A DNA stretch of 64,000 nucleotides from Ferrovibrio sp035304305 (GCF_035304305.1 NZ_DATGQG010000156.1:11725-75724), one strand, 5' to 3'. Numbered from the stretch's first letter, positions 25,400 through 34,742 are shown. Translations and numbers: made by a program. Notes: generated by a model not told the origin, from the sequence alone.

Positions 25400-26763
25400 G
25401 CGGGTACGATTTCGATCTCTTTGTCATTGGCGGCGGCTCGGGCGGCGTGCGCGCCGGCCGGATCGCGGCGGGCTATGGCGCCCGCGTGGCCGTGGCCGAG
25501 GAATATCGCTACGGCGGCACCTGCGTGATCCGCGGCTGCGTGCCGAAGAAGCTGCTGGTCTACGGCTCCGAATACGCCCATGCCTTCCGGGATGCCGCCG
25601 GTTTCGGCTGGACCGTGCCGCCGGTCCGCTTCGACTGGTCGGCGATGATCGCGGCCAAGGACCGGGAAATCGCGCGACTGGAAAAGATCTATCGCGGTCT
25701 GTTCGAGAATGCCGGGGTCAAGACCTTCGATGGCCGCGCCACACTGAAGGACGAGCATACGGTGGTGATCGGCGACAGGACCGTCACCGCCGACAAGATC
25801 CTGATCGCCACCGGCGGCCATCCGGTGAAGCCCGCGGTGCCGGGCGCCGAGCTGATGATCACTTCCAACGAGGCCTTCCACCTCAAGGACCTGCCGAAGC
25901 GGGTGGTGATCATCGGCGGCGGCTATATCGCGCTGGAATTCGCCGGCATCTTTAACGGCTTCGGTTCCCAGGTCACGGTTCTGTACCGTGGCGAGCAGAT
26001 CCTGCGCGGTTTCGACGACGACATCCGCAATCACCTCGCGGCCGAGATCGTCAAGACCGGCATCGACCTGCGGGTAAAATCGGATGTCACCAGCGTGGAG
26101 CAGGGCGACGGCGGCCTGATCGTGCATCTCACCGACGGCAGTACGCTGGAAGTCGATTGCGTCATGGCGGCAACCGGCCGCAGCCCGAATACCAACGGGC
26201 TCGGCCTGGAGGCTGTCGGCGTCGAGACCGACCGCGACGGGGCCGTGGTGGTCAATGCCTGGTCGCAGACCAGCGTACCGAACATCTATGCTGTCGGCGA
26301 TGTCACCAACCGGATGAATCTGACGCCGGTTGCGATCCGCGAGGGCCATGCCTTTGCCGACACGGTGTTTGGAAAGAAGCCGCGTGCGGCTGATTATGAA
26401 TACGTCCCTGCCGCCGTGTTCAGCCAGCCGAATGTTGGCACGGTCGGCCTGAGCGATACGGATGCGCGGAAGAAATTTGGCGAGATCGATGTCTATCGCA
26501 CCATCTTCCGGCCGATGCGCGCCACGCTGTCGGGCAGCGAGGAGCGCATCCTGATGAAGCTGGTGGTGGATGCCCGGACCGACCGCGTCGTCGGCGCCCA
26601 TATGGTCGGGCCGGAGGCCGGCGAGATCATCCAGGGCATCGCCATCGCCATCAAGGCCGGCGCGAAGAAGGCGGATTTCGATGCCACGGTCGGCATACAC
26701 CCGACCGCGGCCGAGGAATTCGTTACCCTGCGCGAAAAGGTCCGCGAGCCGGTACAGGCCTGA
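25396..26763 (+). CDS. gor: Glutathione-disulfide reductase
   Basis: 455 residues. N-terminal FAD site VIGGGSGGVRAGRIAAGYGA, redox disulfide in GGTCVIRGCVPKK, NADPH-binding GGGYIALEFAGIFNGFG, and the C-terminal VGIHPTAAEEFVTLREK with the catalytic His-Glu. The pattern is that of alphaproteobacterial/plant-type Gor. It keeps glutathione reduced; the neighbouring MaiA uses glutathione, but that gene is 7 kb away. Three bases separate gor from cobP. Confidence 0.95.
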   Translation: MSGYDFDLFVIGGGSGGVRAGRIAAGYGARVAVAEEYRYGGTCVIRGCVPKKLLVYGSEYAHAFRDAAGFGWTVPPVRFDWSAMIAAKDREIARLEKIYRGLFENAGVKTFDGRATLKDEHTVVIGDRTVTADKILIATGGHPVKPAVPGAELMITSNEAFHLKDLPKRVVIIGGGYIALEFAGIFNGFGSQVTVLYRGEQILRGFDDDIRNHLAAEIVKTGIDLRVKSDVTSVEQGDGGLIVHLTDGSTLEVDCVMAATGRSPNTNGLGLEAVGVETDRDGAVVVNAWSQTSVPNIYAVGDVTNRMNLTPVAIREGHAFADTVFGKKPRAADYEYVPAAVFSQPNVGTVGLSDTDARKKFGEIDVYRTIFRPMRATLSGSEERILMKLVVDARTDRVVGAHMVGPEAGEIIQGIAIAIKAGAKKADFDATVGIHPTAAEEFVTLREKVREPVQA

Positions 26764-26765
26764 CC

Positions 26766-27305
26766 ATGGCCCCGGCCATTCCCGGGCTGCGCAGCGATGC
26801 CCGCGTCACCCTGATCATCGGCGGCGCACGGTCCGGCAAGTCGCAGCTCGCCGAGCAGCTGGCCACGGAACAGAGCGGGCCGCTCGTCTATATCGCGACC
26901 GCGGAAGCCTGGGATGAGGAGATGCGCGAGCGGATCCGCGAGCACAGGCGGCGCCGCGACAGTCGCTGGCGCAGCATCGAGGCGCCTTTGGGCGTGGCTG
27001 AGGAACTGCAGGCCGTGCCGATCGATGCCGCGGCGGTGCTGATCGACTGCCTGACGCTGTGGCTGTCCAACCAGATGCATGCCGGTGGTGATCTCGATGC
27101 CGAGACGGACAGTCTGCTGGCCGCGCTGAACGGCGCGCGCTGCCCGGTCATCGTGGTGTCGAACGAGGTGGGACTCGGCATCGTTCCCGAGAACCAGATG
27201 GCGCGTGAGTTCCGCGACCGCCAGGGCCGCCTCAACCAGCAGGTGGCCGCCATAGCCGACCACGTCATCTTCATGGCGGCGGGGCTGCCCCTCGTCCTGA
27301 AATGA
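26766..27305 (+). CDS. cobP: Adenosylcobinamide kinase / adenosylcobinamide-phosphate guanylyltransferase
   Basis: 179 residues. The P-loop is LIIGGARSGKSQLAEQ, then YIATAEAWDEEMRERI with REHRRRRD carrying the His that takes GMP, and the kinase core IDCLTLWLSNQM and VSNEVGLGIVPENQMAREFRD. It activates adenosylcobinamide for attachment of the lower ligand of cobalamin (CobU in enteric naming). Overlaps cobQ by ATGA. Confidence 0.95.
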   Translation: MAPAIPGLRSDARVTLIIGGARSGKSQLAEQLATEQSGPLVYIATAEAWDEEMRERIREHRRRRDSRWRSIEAPLGVAEELQAVPIDAAAVLIDCLTLWLSNQMHAGGDLDAETDSLLAALNGARCPVIVVSNEVGLGIVPENQMAREFRDRQGRLNQQVAAIADHVIFMAAGLPLVLK

Positions 27306-28774
27306 CGGCCGGGCGCGCAACGGCCCGCGCGCTGATGATCCAGGGCACCGGCTCGGATGTCGGCAAATCGGTGCTTTGCGCCGGGCTTATCCGGCTGCTG
27401 GCGAAACGCGGCCATCGCGTGCTGCCTTTCAAGCCCCAGAACATGTCGAACAACGCCGCCGTCACGACGGAGGGCGGCGAGATCGGCCGCGCCCAGGCTC
27501 TGCAGGCGCGTGCCGCCGGCGTGGCGCCCAGCGTGCACATGAATCCGGTGCTGCTGAAGCCGCAGGGCGACCGGAGCGCGCAGGTCGTCGTGCAGGGACG
27601 CATGCAGGGGCAGGACGATGCCCGCGCCTATCTGCAGAGGAAGCGCTCACTCTGGCCTTTCGTCGCCGAGAGTTTTGCGAAGCTGCAGCGGGAAGCCGAC
27701 TTCATCATCGTTGAGGGTGCGGGGTCGCCGGCTGAAGCCAACCTGCGCGCCAACGACATCGCCAATATGGGCTTCGCCTTGCGTGCGGGCGTACCGGTGG
27801 TGCTGGTCGGCGATATCGAGCGCGGCGGCGTGATCGCCGGCCTGGTCGGAACCGCGGCGCTGCTGGAGCCGGAGGAACATGCGCTGGTTGCCGGCTATGT
27901 AATCAACAAGTTCCGCGGCGATGCCGGCCTGTTCGATGACGGGCTGAGGATCATTACGCAGCGCACGGGCTGGCGCAGTTTCGGCATCCTGCCGCATCTT
28001 GCCGCGGTATCGCGGCTTCCGGCCGAGGATACGCTGAGCCTCGATGCTGCCGGGAAGCCGGGCGAGGGCATCGTCATTGCCGTGCCGCGCCTGCCCCATA
28101 TCGCGAATTTCGACGATTTCGATCCGCTGCGGCAGCAGGAGGGCGTGAAACTGGTCTTCGTGCCGCCGGGCGAACCGCTGCCGGGCGATGCGGCGCTGGT
28201 CATCCTTCCCGGCTCGAAAGCGACCATTGCCGACCTGAAGGCGTTCCGCGCACAGGGCTGGGATATTGATCTTGCCGCCCATCTGCGCCGCGGCGGGCGT
28301 GTGCTCGGCATCTGCGCCGGCTACCAGATGCTGGGACGACGCGTCGCCGATCCGAACGGCATCGAAGGCACGCCGGAAAGCATCGATGGCCTCGGCCTGC
28401 TGGATGTCGAAACCGTGCTGACGGGCGAGAAGGCTCTGACGGAAGTCTCGGGCATCGAGCGTTTCAGCGGCGAAACGGTGCGCGGCTATGAAATGCATGT
28501 CGGTGTCACGACCGGACCGGATGCCCAGCGGCCTCTGCTGCGCCTCGGCGGCCGGCACGACGGTGCCGTGTCGCCGGATGGCCGCGTGGCGGGCTGCTAC
28601 CTGCATGGCCTGTTCGGCAGCGACGCCTTCCGTAGGGCCTGGCTGGAGCAGCTTTCAGGCCGGCAGATTGTTGCCGGCGATTACGAGGCCGGCGTGGACC
28701 GGGCGCTGGACGAGCTGGCGACTGCCATCGAGCGGCATCTTGACGTCGACAGCCTCATGGCAGCAGCGCGCTGA
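27302..28774 (+). CDS. cobQ: Cobyric acid synthase
   Basis: 490 residues. Glutamine-dependent amidation of four carboxylates of the corrin ring. The N-terminal synthetase domain shows MIQGTGSDVGKSVLCAGL and FKPQNMSNNAAVT. The class I-like amidotransferase domain has GRVLGICAGYQMLG with the nucleophile Cys, and YLHGLFGSDAFR at the C-terminus. Length is usual. Its last 20 bases overlap the end of cobD on the opposite strand. Confidence 0.96.
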   Translation: MTAGRATARALMIQGTGSDVGKSVLCAGLIRLLAKRGHRVLPFKPQNMSNNAAVTTEGGEIGRAQALQARAAGVAPSVHMNPVLLKPQGDRSAQVVVQGRMQGQDDARAYLQRKRSLWPFVAESFAKLQREADFIIVEGAGSPAEANLRANDIANMGFALRAGVPVVLVGDIERGGVIAGLVGTAALLEPEEHALVAGYVINKFRGDAGLFDDGLRIITQRTGWRSFGILPHLAAVSRLPAEDTLSLDAAGKPGEGIVIAVPRLPHIANFDDFDPLRQQEGVKLVFVPPGEPLPGDAALVILPGSKATIADLKAFRAQGWDIDLAAHLRRGGRVLGICAGYQMLGRRVADPNGIEGTPESIDGLGLLDVETVLTGEKALTEVSGIERFSGETVRGYEMHVGVTTGPDAQRPLLRLGGRHDGAVSPDGRVAGCYLHGLFGSDAFRRAWLEQLSGRQIVAGDYEAGVDRALDELATAIERHLDVDSLMAAAR

Positions 28775-29744
28775 GCAGCACGACGGCCCCCAGGACGAGG
28801 CAGGCGCTCCGGAAAAGGCCGAGTGCACGGCGGATGTCGCCGGCATCCGCAATCTCCCGGCCGTCGCCCATCCAGTGGTCTTCCACCCAATGCTCGCCGT
28901 AGCGGCGCGGCCCGGCCAGCTTCAGGCCAAGCGCGCCGGCCATGGCGGCTTCGGGCCAGCCGGCATTGGGCGAGCGGTGGCGTCCGGCATCGCGCTCGAC
29001 GGCCGCAAACGCGCCAAGCGATGACGCACCGCCGCGGAACCAGGCCGCCAGGATCAGCAGCAAAGCCGAGAGCCGCGAGGCGGGCAGATTGACCAGATCG
29101 TCCAGCCTTGCCGCCGCCCAGCCGAAGGCACGGTAGCGGTCGGACCGGTGTCCGATCATGCTGTCGGCGGTATTGATCGCCTTGTACAGCGCGATGCCGG
29201 GCAGCCCTCCGATCGCCAGCCAGAAGGCCGGCGCCACGACGCCGTCGGAGAAATTCTCGGCCAGGCTCTCGATGGCCGCGCGGCTGACGCCGGCCTCGTC
29301 CAGGCTGTCCGGATCGCGGCCGACGATCCACGCCACGGCCTTGCGGCCGCCGCCCAGCCCATCCTGTTCCAGTGCCTTTGAGACTGCGGCGACATGATCA
29401 TGCAGGCTTCGTTGCGCGACCAGGCTGGCGGCGAGCAGGGCTTCGATCAGCCAGCCATAGGCGAAGCCTCGCAGGACGCCGCTGATCGTCGTGGTCGCGA
29501 TGCCAACGATCAGGAGCAGAACAGCGACCGTGAAGGCTCCGGCCAGTCGGCGCTGCCAGTTGCGCCATGCAGGCCGGTTGAGAAGGGCTTCGAGCCTGCC
29601 GATGATTGCGCCGAACCACACCACCGGATGCCGGATCAGCCGATGCAAGGTGTCCGGCCAGCCGAAGGCCGCATCGGCGGCCAGCGCGACGAGCAGGATC
29701 CAGAGGTTGATTGCAGCAGCGTCCACCGTAAGATCGCCCGCCAT
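28755..29744 (-). CDS. cobD: Adenosylcobinamide-phosphate synthase (CbiB/CobD family)
   Basis: 329 residues from the ATG at 29744; an upstream in-frame ATG at 29762 would lie inside cobC. It attaches aminopropanol phosphate to cobyric acid in the membrane. The hallmarks are DAAFGWPDTLHRLIRHPVVW near the start, GRDPDSLDEAGVSRAAIESL, ENFSDGVVAPAFW, and DSMIGHRSDRYRAFGWAAARLDD. Several hydrophobic segments are present. Its start codon interlocks with that of cobC on the other strand. Confidence 0.93.
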   Translation of the reverse strand: MAGDLTVDAAAINLWILLVALAADAAFGWPDTLHRLIRHPVVWFGAIIGRLEALLNRPAWRNWQRRLAGAFTVAVLLLIVGIATTTISGVLRGFAYGWLIEALLAASLVAQRSLHDHVAAVSKALEQDGLGGGRKAVAWIVGRDPDSLDEAGVSRAAIESLAENFSDGVVAPAFWLAIGGLPGIALYKAINTADSMIGHRSDRYRAFGWAAARLDDLVNLPASRLSALLLILAAWFRGGASSLGAFAAVERDAGRHRSPNAGWPEAAMAGALGLKLAGPRRYGEHWVEDHWMGDGREIADAGDIRRALGLFRSACLVLGAVVLLSALLP

Positions 29745-30780
29745 GAAGGATGCAGCCACCATGGGCGACGCGGTGCCGGACCGTCAACCGGATCGGCCCG
29801 CCCATGGCGGCGACCTGGATGCCTTCCGCACGGCTCCCGGCGCATACGCCGGCGACTGGATCGATCTCAGCACCGGCATCAATCCGTTTTCCTATCCGCT
29901 TCCCGAACTGCCTCCGGATGCCTGGGCGCGGCTGCCGGACCGGGCAGCAATGCAGGCGCTGCTGCTGGCCGCGCGGGAGGCTTATGGTTGCCCGGCGGAA
30001 GCCGGCATCGTCGCCACGCCGGGAACCCAGGCCGCGATCCAGTGGCTGCCGCGCCTGTTCGCGCCTGCCCGCGTCACCGTGCTGGGGCCGACCTATGCGG
30101 AGCATGCCCATGTCTGGCGCAGCTGCGGCCATACGGCGACGGTGCTGGATGCGCTTCCGGCCAGCCTGCGCGATATCGATGTGCTGGTCGCGGTCAATCC
30201 GAACAACCCCGATGGCCGGGCGCTCGGCCCCGAACTGCTGCGACGCTGGCATGCCGAACTCAACAGCCGCGGCGGCTGGCTGATCCTCGACGAGGCTTTC
30301 GCCGATGTGGTGCCGGAGGTTTCCATGGCGGCCGATGCAGGCAGGCCGGGCCTCGTCATCCTGCGTTCCTTCGGCAAGTTCTTCGGCCTCGCAGGTGTGC
30401 GCCTTGGCTTCGTGCTGGGCGACAGCACCGTAACCGCTGCGCTGGAGCAGGCGCTGGGGCCATGGGCCGTCAGCGGCCCGGCCATGATGATCGGAACTGC
30501 AGCGCTGCAGGATACGGCATGGCAGGAGAGCATGCGCCAGGAGCTGCGCGCCCGCATGCGGCGTTTCGATCAGGCCATGCGCGATCGCGGCATCCATGTA
30601 CTCGGCGGCACCGCGCTGTTCCGGCTCGCCAAGGCAGATGCGGCTGCGCTGGCGGCCAGGCTGCGCGAGCAGGGCGTCCATACGCGCATCTTCGACTACA
30701 ATCCCGCCTGGGTCCGTTTCGGCCTGCCGGCCGACGAGGCCGAATTCTGGCGCCGCTTCGATGCGGCGACGGGGAGCTAG
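29743..30780 (+). CDS. cobC: Threonine-phosphate decarboxylase (cobalamin side chain)
   Basis: 345 residues. PLP-dependent class I/II aminotransferase fold: HGGDLDAF near residue 22, LSTGINPFSYPLP, ATPGTQAAIQWLPRL, VNPNNPDGR, DEAFADVVPE and the PLP Lys in RSFGKFFGLAGVRLGF. It gives aminopropanol phosphate for CobD (enteric name CobD; alphaproteobacterial name CobC). The ATG at 29743 shares the tetranucleotide CATG with the cobD start; the ATG at 29761 is an alternative. The end overlaps the potI-like gene by 4 bases on the other strand. Confidence 0.92.
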   Translation: MKDAATMGDAVPDRQPDRPAHGGDLDAFRTAPGAYAGDWIDLSTGINPFSYPLPELPPDAWARLPDRAAMQALLLAAREAYGCPAEAGIVATPGTQAAIQWLPRLFAPARVTVLGPTYAEHAHVWRSCGHTATVLDALPASLRDIDVLVAVNPNNPDGRALGPELLRRWHAELNSRGGWLILDEAFADVVPEVSMAADAGRPGLVILRSFGKFFGLAGVRLGFVLGDSTVTAALEQALGPWAVSGPAMMIGTAALQDTAWQESMRQELRARMRRFDQAMRDRGIHVLGGTALFRLAKADAAALAARLREQGVHTRIFDYNPAWVRFGLPADEAEFWRRFDAATGS

Positions 30781-31568
30781 CGCCGCCCGGGCCAGGAGCG
30801 CTTGGCGAGCAGGCTGGCGACGATCACCAATATGCTGACGATGGCCAGCATGATGGTCGAGATCGCGTTGATCTCGGGCGAGATGCCGAGCCGCACGGCG
30901 GAATAGACGCGCACCGGCAGGGTCGTCGCACCCGGACCGTTGACGAACGAGGCGATCACCACGTCGTCCAGCGACAGGGTGAAGGCGAGCAGCCAGCCGG
31001 CCGCCAGTGCCGGCGCCAGGCTGGGCACGGTGACCAGCAGGAAGGCGCGCACCGGTCCGGCGCCCAGATCCCGGGCCGCGGCTTCCAGATCGGGATCGAG
31101 CCCGATGAGCCGCGCCTGCACGATCACCAGCACGAAGGCGGTCCCGAGGGTCGCATGGGCCAGCGCCACCGTGAGCATGCCGCGGTCCAGCCCGACGGCG
31201 ACGAACAGCATCAGGGTGCTGACGCCGAGGATCACCTCCGGCAGAACCATCGGCGCCAGCAGCAGGCCGCCAAGCGTCTGCCGGCCGGGAAAGCGGCCGA
31301 GCCGCGTCAGCATCAGCGCACCCAGCGTGCCGATGACGGTGGCCAGCGTGGCCGCGGCGACCGCAACCTGCAGCGAATTCAGTGCCGCCTCCAGATAGGC
31401 CGGATTGGAGAACAGCACTTCGTACCAGTGCAGCGAAAAGCCACCCCAGACCGTCACCAGCCTTGAAGCGTTGAAGGAGTAGATCACCACCAGCAGGATC
31501 GGCAGGTAGAGAAAGGCGAGCCCGAGCGCGAGCGCGCCGATATTGAATTTGCCGGGTCCGGTTCTCAT
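30777..31568 (-). CDS. potI: Putrescine/spermidine-type ABC transporter permease (PotI-like)
   Basis: 263 residues with about six membrane segments and the EAA-type loop EAARDLGAGPVRAFLLVTVP that docks on the ATPase. The N-terminal region FLYLPILLVVIYSFNAS and the segment FTLSLDDVVIASFVNGPGATTLPV are typical of PotC/PotI. Last gene of the leftward operon; its start overlaps the PotH-like gene by ATGA. Confidence 0.9.
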   Translation of the reverse strand: MRTGPGKFNIGALALGLAFLYLPILLVVIYSFNASRLVTVWGGFSLHWYEVLFSNPAYLEAALNSLQVAVAAATLATVIGTLGALMLTRLGRFPGRQTLGGLLLAPMVLPEVILGVSTLMLFVAVGLDRGMLTVALAHATLGTAFVLVIVQARLIGLDPDLEAAARDLGAGPVRAFLLVTVPSLAPALAAGWLLAFTLSLDDVVIASFVNGPGATTLPVRVYSAVRLGISPEINAISTIMLAIVSILVIVASLLAKRSWPGRR

Positions 31569-32425
31569 CGCCGGCCGCCCAGTTCGAGCCGCTGCAGGGC
31601 GATGGCGGGGGCGAGCAGCAGCAACATGAGCAGGATCGCCAGCGCGCTCGCCATGGTCCAGTCGCGGTTGGAGAAGAATTCGGTCCAGACCGTCTGGCCC
31701 AGCGTGATGGTGGCCGAACCGCCCAGCAGATCGGGAATGATGAATTCACCCATGGTGGGAATGAAGACCATCAGCGCCGCGGCCAGAATGCCCGGCCGTG
31801 CCAGCGGCACGGTGACGAGCCAGAAGGCCTCACGCGGCGAGGCGCCGAGATCGATGGCGGCCTCGGTCAGGCGCGGCGACTGGCCGGCGAGGCTGGCATA
31901 GATCGGCAGGATGGCAAACGGCAGGTAGGTGTAGGTCATGCCGATCACCACGCCGAAGCCGGTATTGACCATCACCAGCGGCTCGTCGATCAGTCCGAGC
32001 CCAAGCAGCGCGGCATTGATCAGTCCCTCCGGCTTGAGCAGCGCGATCCAGGCATAGACGCGGATCAGGAAGGAGGTCCAGAAGGGCAGGATGATCAAGG
32101 TCAGCAGCAGGGGCTGCCAGCGCGGCGCGATCCGCGTCACTGCCTGGGCGATGGCCAACCCGAATGCGACGCAGAGCAGGGTCGTCATTCCGGCATAGAG
32201 CAGACTGTTGAGCAGGGCACGGGCATACAGCGCATCGGCAAAGACAAGGGCGTAATTGCCAAGCTGCAGGTTCAGCCGGCCGTCCTCGAAGAGCGGCGTA
32301 TAGGGCGGCTGCGCCAGCAGCGGCTCGGCAAAGCTGATCTTGAGCACCAGCGCCAGCGGCAGGGCCATGAAGGTCACCGCCCAGAGAGCAGGGAATGCGA
32401 TCAGCGCGAGGCCGCGGCGCGTCAT
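31565..32425 (-). CDS. potH: Putrescine/spermidine-type ABC transporter permease (PotH-like)
   Basis: 286 residues. The first membrane segment is at about 8-28; FWTSFLIRVYAWIALLKPEGLIN matches PotB/PotH, and the ATPase-docking loop is EAAIDLGASPREAFWLVTVPL. The C-terminal FIPTMGEFIIPDLLGGSATITLG is the family signature near the substrate path. Partner of the PotI-like permease, with which it overlaps by 4 bases. Confidence 0.9.
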   Translation of the reverse strand: MTRRGLALIAFPALWAVTFMALPLALVLKISFAEPLLAQPPYTPLFEDGRLNLQLGNYALVFADALYARALLNSLLYAGMTTLLCVAFGLAIAQAVTRIAPRWQPLLLTLIILPFWTSFLIRVYAWIALLKPEGLINAALLGLGLIDEPLVMVNTGFGVVIGMTYTYLPFAILPIYASLAGQSPRLTEAAIDLGASPREAFWLVTVPLARPGILAAALMVFIPTMGEFIIPDLLGGSATITLGQTVWTEFFSNRDWTMASALAILLMLLLLAPAIALQRLELGGRR

Positions 32426-32428
32426 GGC

Positions 32429-33508
32429 TCAGTCGTCCGCCAGCGGAATCAGCGCGTCCGGATCCCAGCTCAGCCAGACCGGCTGGTCCAGTTCCAGCAG
32501 CGGCTCGTGCAGCGCATTGAGCTGCGCGGCGCGGATCACCTGTCCGTCGGCAAGCCGGACGGATATCGTGGTCATGTCGCCGATATAGTCGATGTCGCTG
32601 ACGATCCCCGAAGCGGTATTTGCGGCGGGCGGCGTCGGCTCGCGGGCGATCTCGATCTGCTCGGGGCGCAGGCCGAGCAGCCGGGTGCCCGGAGCTCCAC
32701 CGGGAAAATGTAGCCGGGGAAAATGGAGCCGCAGCTCGCCGCAGCGCGCCCACGCCAGCCCGTCGCGGATTTCGTCCACGTCCGCACGGAACAGGTTGAT
32801 GTCGGCCAGCAGGCTGGCGACGAAACGGTCGACCGGGCGGTCATAGATGCGGCGCGGATGGTCGATCTGGCAGATGCGGCCTGCACGCATCACGGCGATG
32901 CGGTCGGCCAGCGCCATGGCCTCGTCATTGTCGTGGGTCACGAAAACGAAGGCGATGCCGGTCTGGCGGTTGAGTCGGCGCAGTTCGGCCTGGGTCTGCT
33001 GCCGCAGGCGCTTGTCCAGGGCCGCCAGCGGCTCGTCCAGCAGCAGCAGGCGCGGGCGTTTCACAAGAGCACGGGCGAGCGCCACCCGCTGCTGCTGGCC
33101 GCCGGACAGCTGGTGCGGCCTGCGGCCGGCGAAGGCGGCGATCTCCAGCATGGACAGGGCCTCATCGACGCGGTGCGCGATCTCCGCCTTCGGCAGGCCC
33201 TCGCGGCGCAGCCCGAAGGCGACATTGTCGGCGACGCTGAGATGGGGGAACAGCGCATAGGACTGGAACATCATGTTGACCGGTCGGCGATGCGCCGGCA
33301 GCTGGGTGATGTCATCGCCATCCAGCAGGATGCGGCCGGCATCGGGCATCTCCAGCCCGGCGATCATGCGCAGCAGGGTAGACTTGCCGCAACCGGACGG
33401 ACCCAGCAGCACGAGGGATTCACCGGATTCGACCGTCAGGTTGACATGGTCGACTGCCGTCTCGCCGCCAAACTGCTTGCACAGGCCTTCGACACTGAGC
33501 AGCGGCAT
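32429..33508 (-). CDS. potG: Putrescine/spermidine-type ABC transporter ATPase (PotG/PotA-like)
   Basis: 359 residues. Walker A GPSGCGKSTLLRMIAG, Q-loop FQSYALFPHLSVADNVAFGL, signature LSGGQQQRVALARAL, Walker B LLLLDEPLAALD and the switch His in FVTHDNDEA. A C-terminal TOBE-like domain (about 270-359) follows. A short tandem duplication at 32700-32729 gives the repeated peptide RLHFP-RLHFP at the start of that domain. The gene lies 3 bp from both the binding-protein and permease genes. Confidence 0.92.
   Translation of the reverse strand: MPLLSVEGLCKQFGGETAVDHVNLTVESGESLVLLGPSGCGKSTLLRMIAGLEMPDAGRILLDGDDITQLPAHRRPVNMMFQSYALFPHLSVADNVAFGLRREGLPKAEIAHRVDEALSMLEIAAFAGRRPHQLSGGQQQRVALARALVKRPRLLLLDEPLAALDKRLRQQTQAELRRLNRQTGIAFVFVTHDNDEAMALADRIAVMRAGRICQIDHPRRIYDRPVDRFVASLLADINLFRADVDEIRDGLAWARCGELRLHFPRLHFPGGAPGTRLLGLRPEQIEIAREPTPPAANTASGIVSDIDYIGDMTTISVRLADGQVIRAAQLNALHEPLLELDQPVWLSWDPDALIPLADD
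32700..32729. repeat. In-frame tandem duplication of about 15 bp in the potG-like gene
   Basis: GGGAAAATGTAGCCG and GGGAAAATGGAGCCG stand side by side; on the coding strand they give two copies of the pentapeptide RLHFP. The copies differ by one base. Likely a slippage duplication that does not break the frame. Confidence 0.75.
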
Positions 33509-33511
33509 CGC

Positions 33512-34603
33512 TCAGCGGCCGCCTTTGATCCGGGTCCAGGCGCGGGTCAGCAGGCGCTGCTCGCTCTGGCTGAAGGGCTGTACGGTGTAGAGCGTCTTTA
33601 TCGCTTCCGGCGGCGGGAACACATCCTTGTCGGCCATGGCCTCCCTGTCGACGAAGGGTAGCGAGTCCGGAACCGCATTGGGATACTGCACGGCATTGGT
33701 GATCCTCGCGATCACCTTCGGCTGCAGCAGGTAATTGATGAAGGCATGGGCGTGATCGGGATTCGGCGCGTCGGCCGGAATCACCATCACGTCGAACCAT
33801 TGCTGGGCGCCTTCCCGCGGTAGCAGATACTGCACCCGGACGCCGTTCTTCGCTTCCTCGGCGCGGCTGCGCGCCTGCAGGATGTCGCCCGAGTAGCCGT
33901 AGGCCAGACAGGCGTCGCCGTTGGCCAGATCGTTGATGTACTGGGAGGAATGGAATTTGCGGATGTAGGGCCGTACCTTCATCACCGCTTCCTCGGCTCT
34001 GGCAATGCTGCCGGCATCCTTGGCATTCGGATCGAGGCCGAGATACTTCAGCGCCGCGACCATGATTTCATCCGGCGCGTCCAGCATCACCACGCCGCAA
34101 TCGGCGAATTTCGAAACCACTTCAGGATCGAACAGCATGCGCAGGGAATAGGCCGGCGGGTTGGCCATGCGCTGCCTGATCTTGTCGGCATTCAGCCCGA
34201 TGCCGCTGGTGCCCCAGAGATAGATCACCGCGTGGCGATTGCCGGGGTCGAATTTCGCCAGTCGCTCCATGAGCGCGGGATCGAGATGCTTCGCATTCGG
34301 AAGCTTCGCCATGTCCAGCGGGCGCAGCAGTTTCGCCTGGACCTGGCGCGCCATGTAATACTGCGTCGGCACCACGACGTCATAGCCGGTCCTGCCCGCC
34401 AGCAGCTTGGATTCCAGCGTATCGTTGGAATCGTAGACGTCGTAGCGTACCCGGATGCCGGTTTCCGCCTCGAACTCCTTCAGCACCTCTGGGTCGATGT
34501 AATCCGACCAGTTGTAGACGTTGACGACCTTCTCCTGTGCGGCCGTCGGAAGGGCGGCGAGAAATCCTGCGGCGAGGCTGAGAGCGAGAAGGGCAGGGCG
34601 CAT
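33512..34603 (-). CDS. potF: Putrescine-type periplasmic binding protein (PotF-like)
   Basis: 363 residues from the ATG at 34603, chosen because a signal peptide follows at once (ALLALSLAAGFLAALPTAAQ); the frame is open for 171 bases upstream. The mature protein starts VVNVYNWSDYIDPEVLKEFE with the conserved ligand-contact Ser-Asp, then YDVVVPTQYYMARQ, WGTSGIGLN and CLAYGYSGDILQAR. Closest to PotF/PotD. Heads the operon potF-G-H-I. With ornithine decarboxylase at 48.9 kb the window covers both import and synthesis of putrescine. Confidence 0.9.
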   Translation of the reverse strand: MRPALLALSLAAGFLAALPTAAQEKVVNVYNWSDYIDPEVLKEFEAETGIRVRYDVYDSNDTLESKLLAGRTGYDVVVPTQYYMARQVQAKLLRPLDMAKLPNAKHLDPALMERLAKFDPGNRHAVIYLWGTSGIGLNADKIRQRMANPPAYSLRMLFDPEVVSKFADCGVVMLDAPDEIMVAALKYLGLDPNAKDAGSIARAEEAVMKVRPYIRKFHSSQYINDLANGDACLAYGYSGDILQARSRAEEAKNGVRVQYLLPREGAQQWFDVMVIPADAPNPDHAHAFINYLLQPKVIARITNAVQYPNAVPDSLPFVDREAMADKDVFPPPEAIKTLYTVQPFSQSEQRLLTRAWTRIKGGR

Positions 34604-34742
34604 GATTCGGGCTCCGTCGGAAGATCGCCCGATTATGACGGGCCTGATGCGCCGCAGCAACGCGCCTTCTGTCTGCCTGCTGCTTGCGGGGGCAACGAGC
34701 CTGCCGCTAGGCTCCGATGAACTGTCAGAGAGGAGCGCCTGC

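Noticed and set aside
29394..31749. Long frames on both strands across cobD, cobC and the permeases
   Set aside because: Each is antisense or out of frame to well-recognised genes; no domain is visible in the translations.
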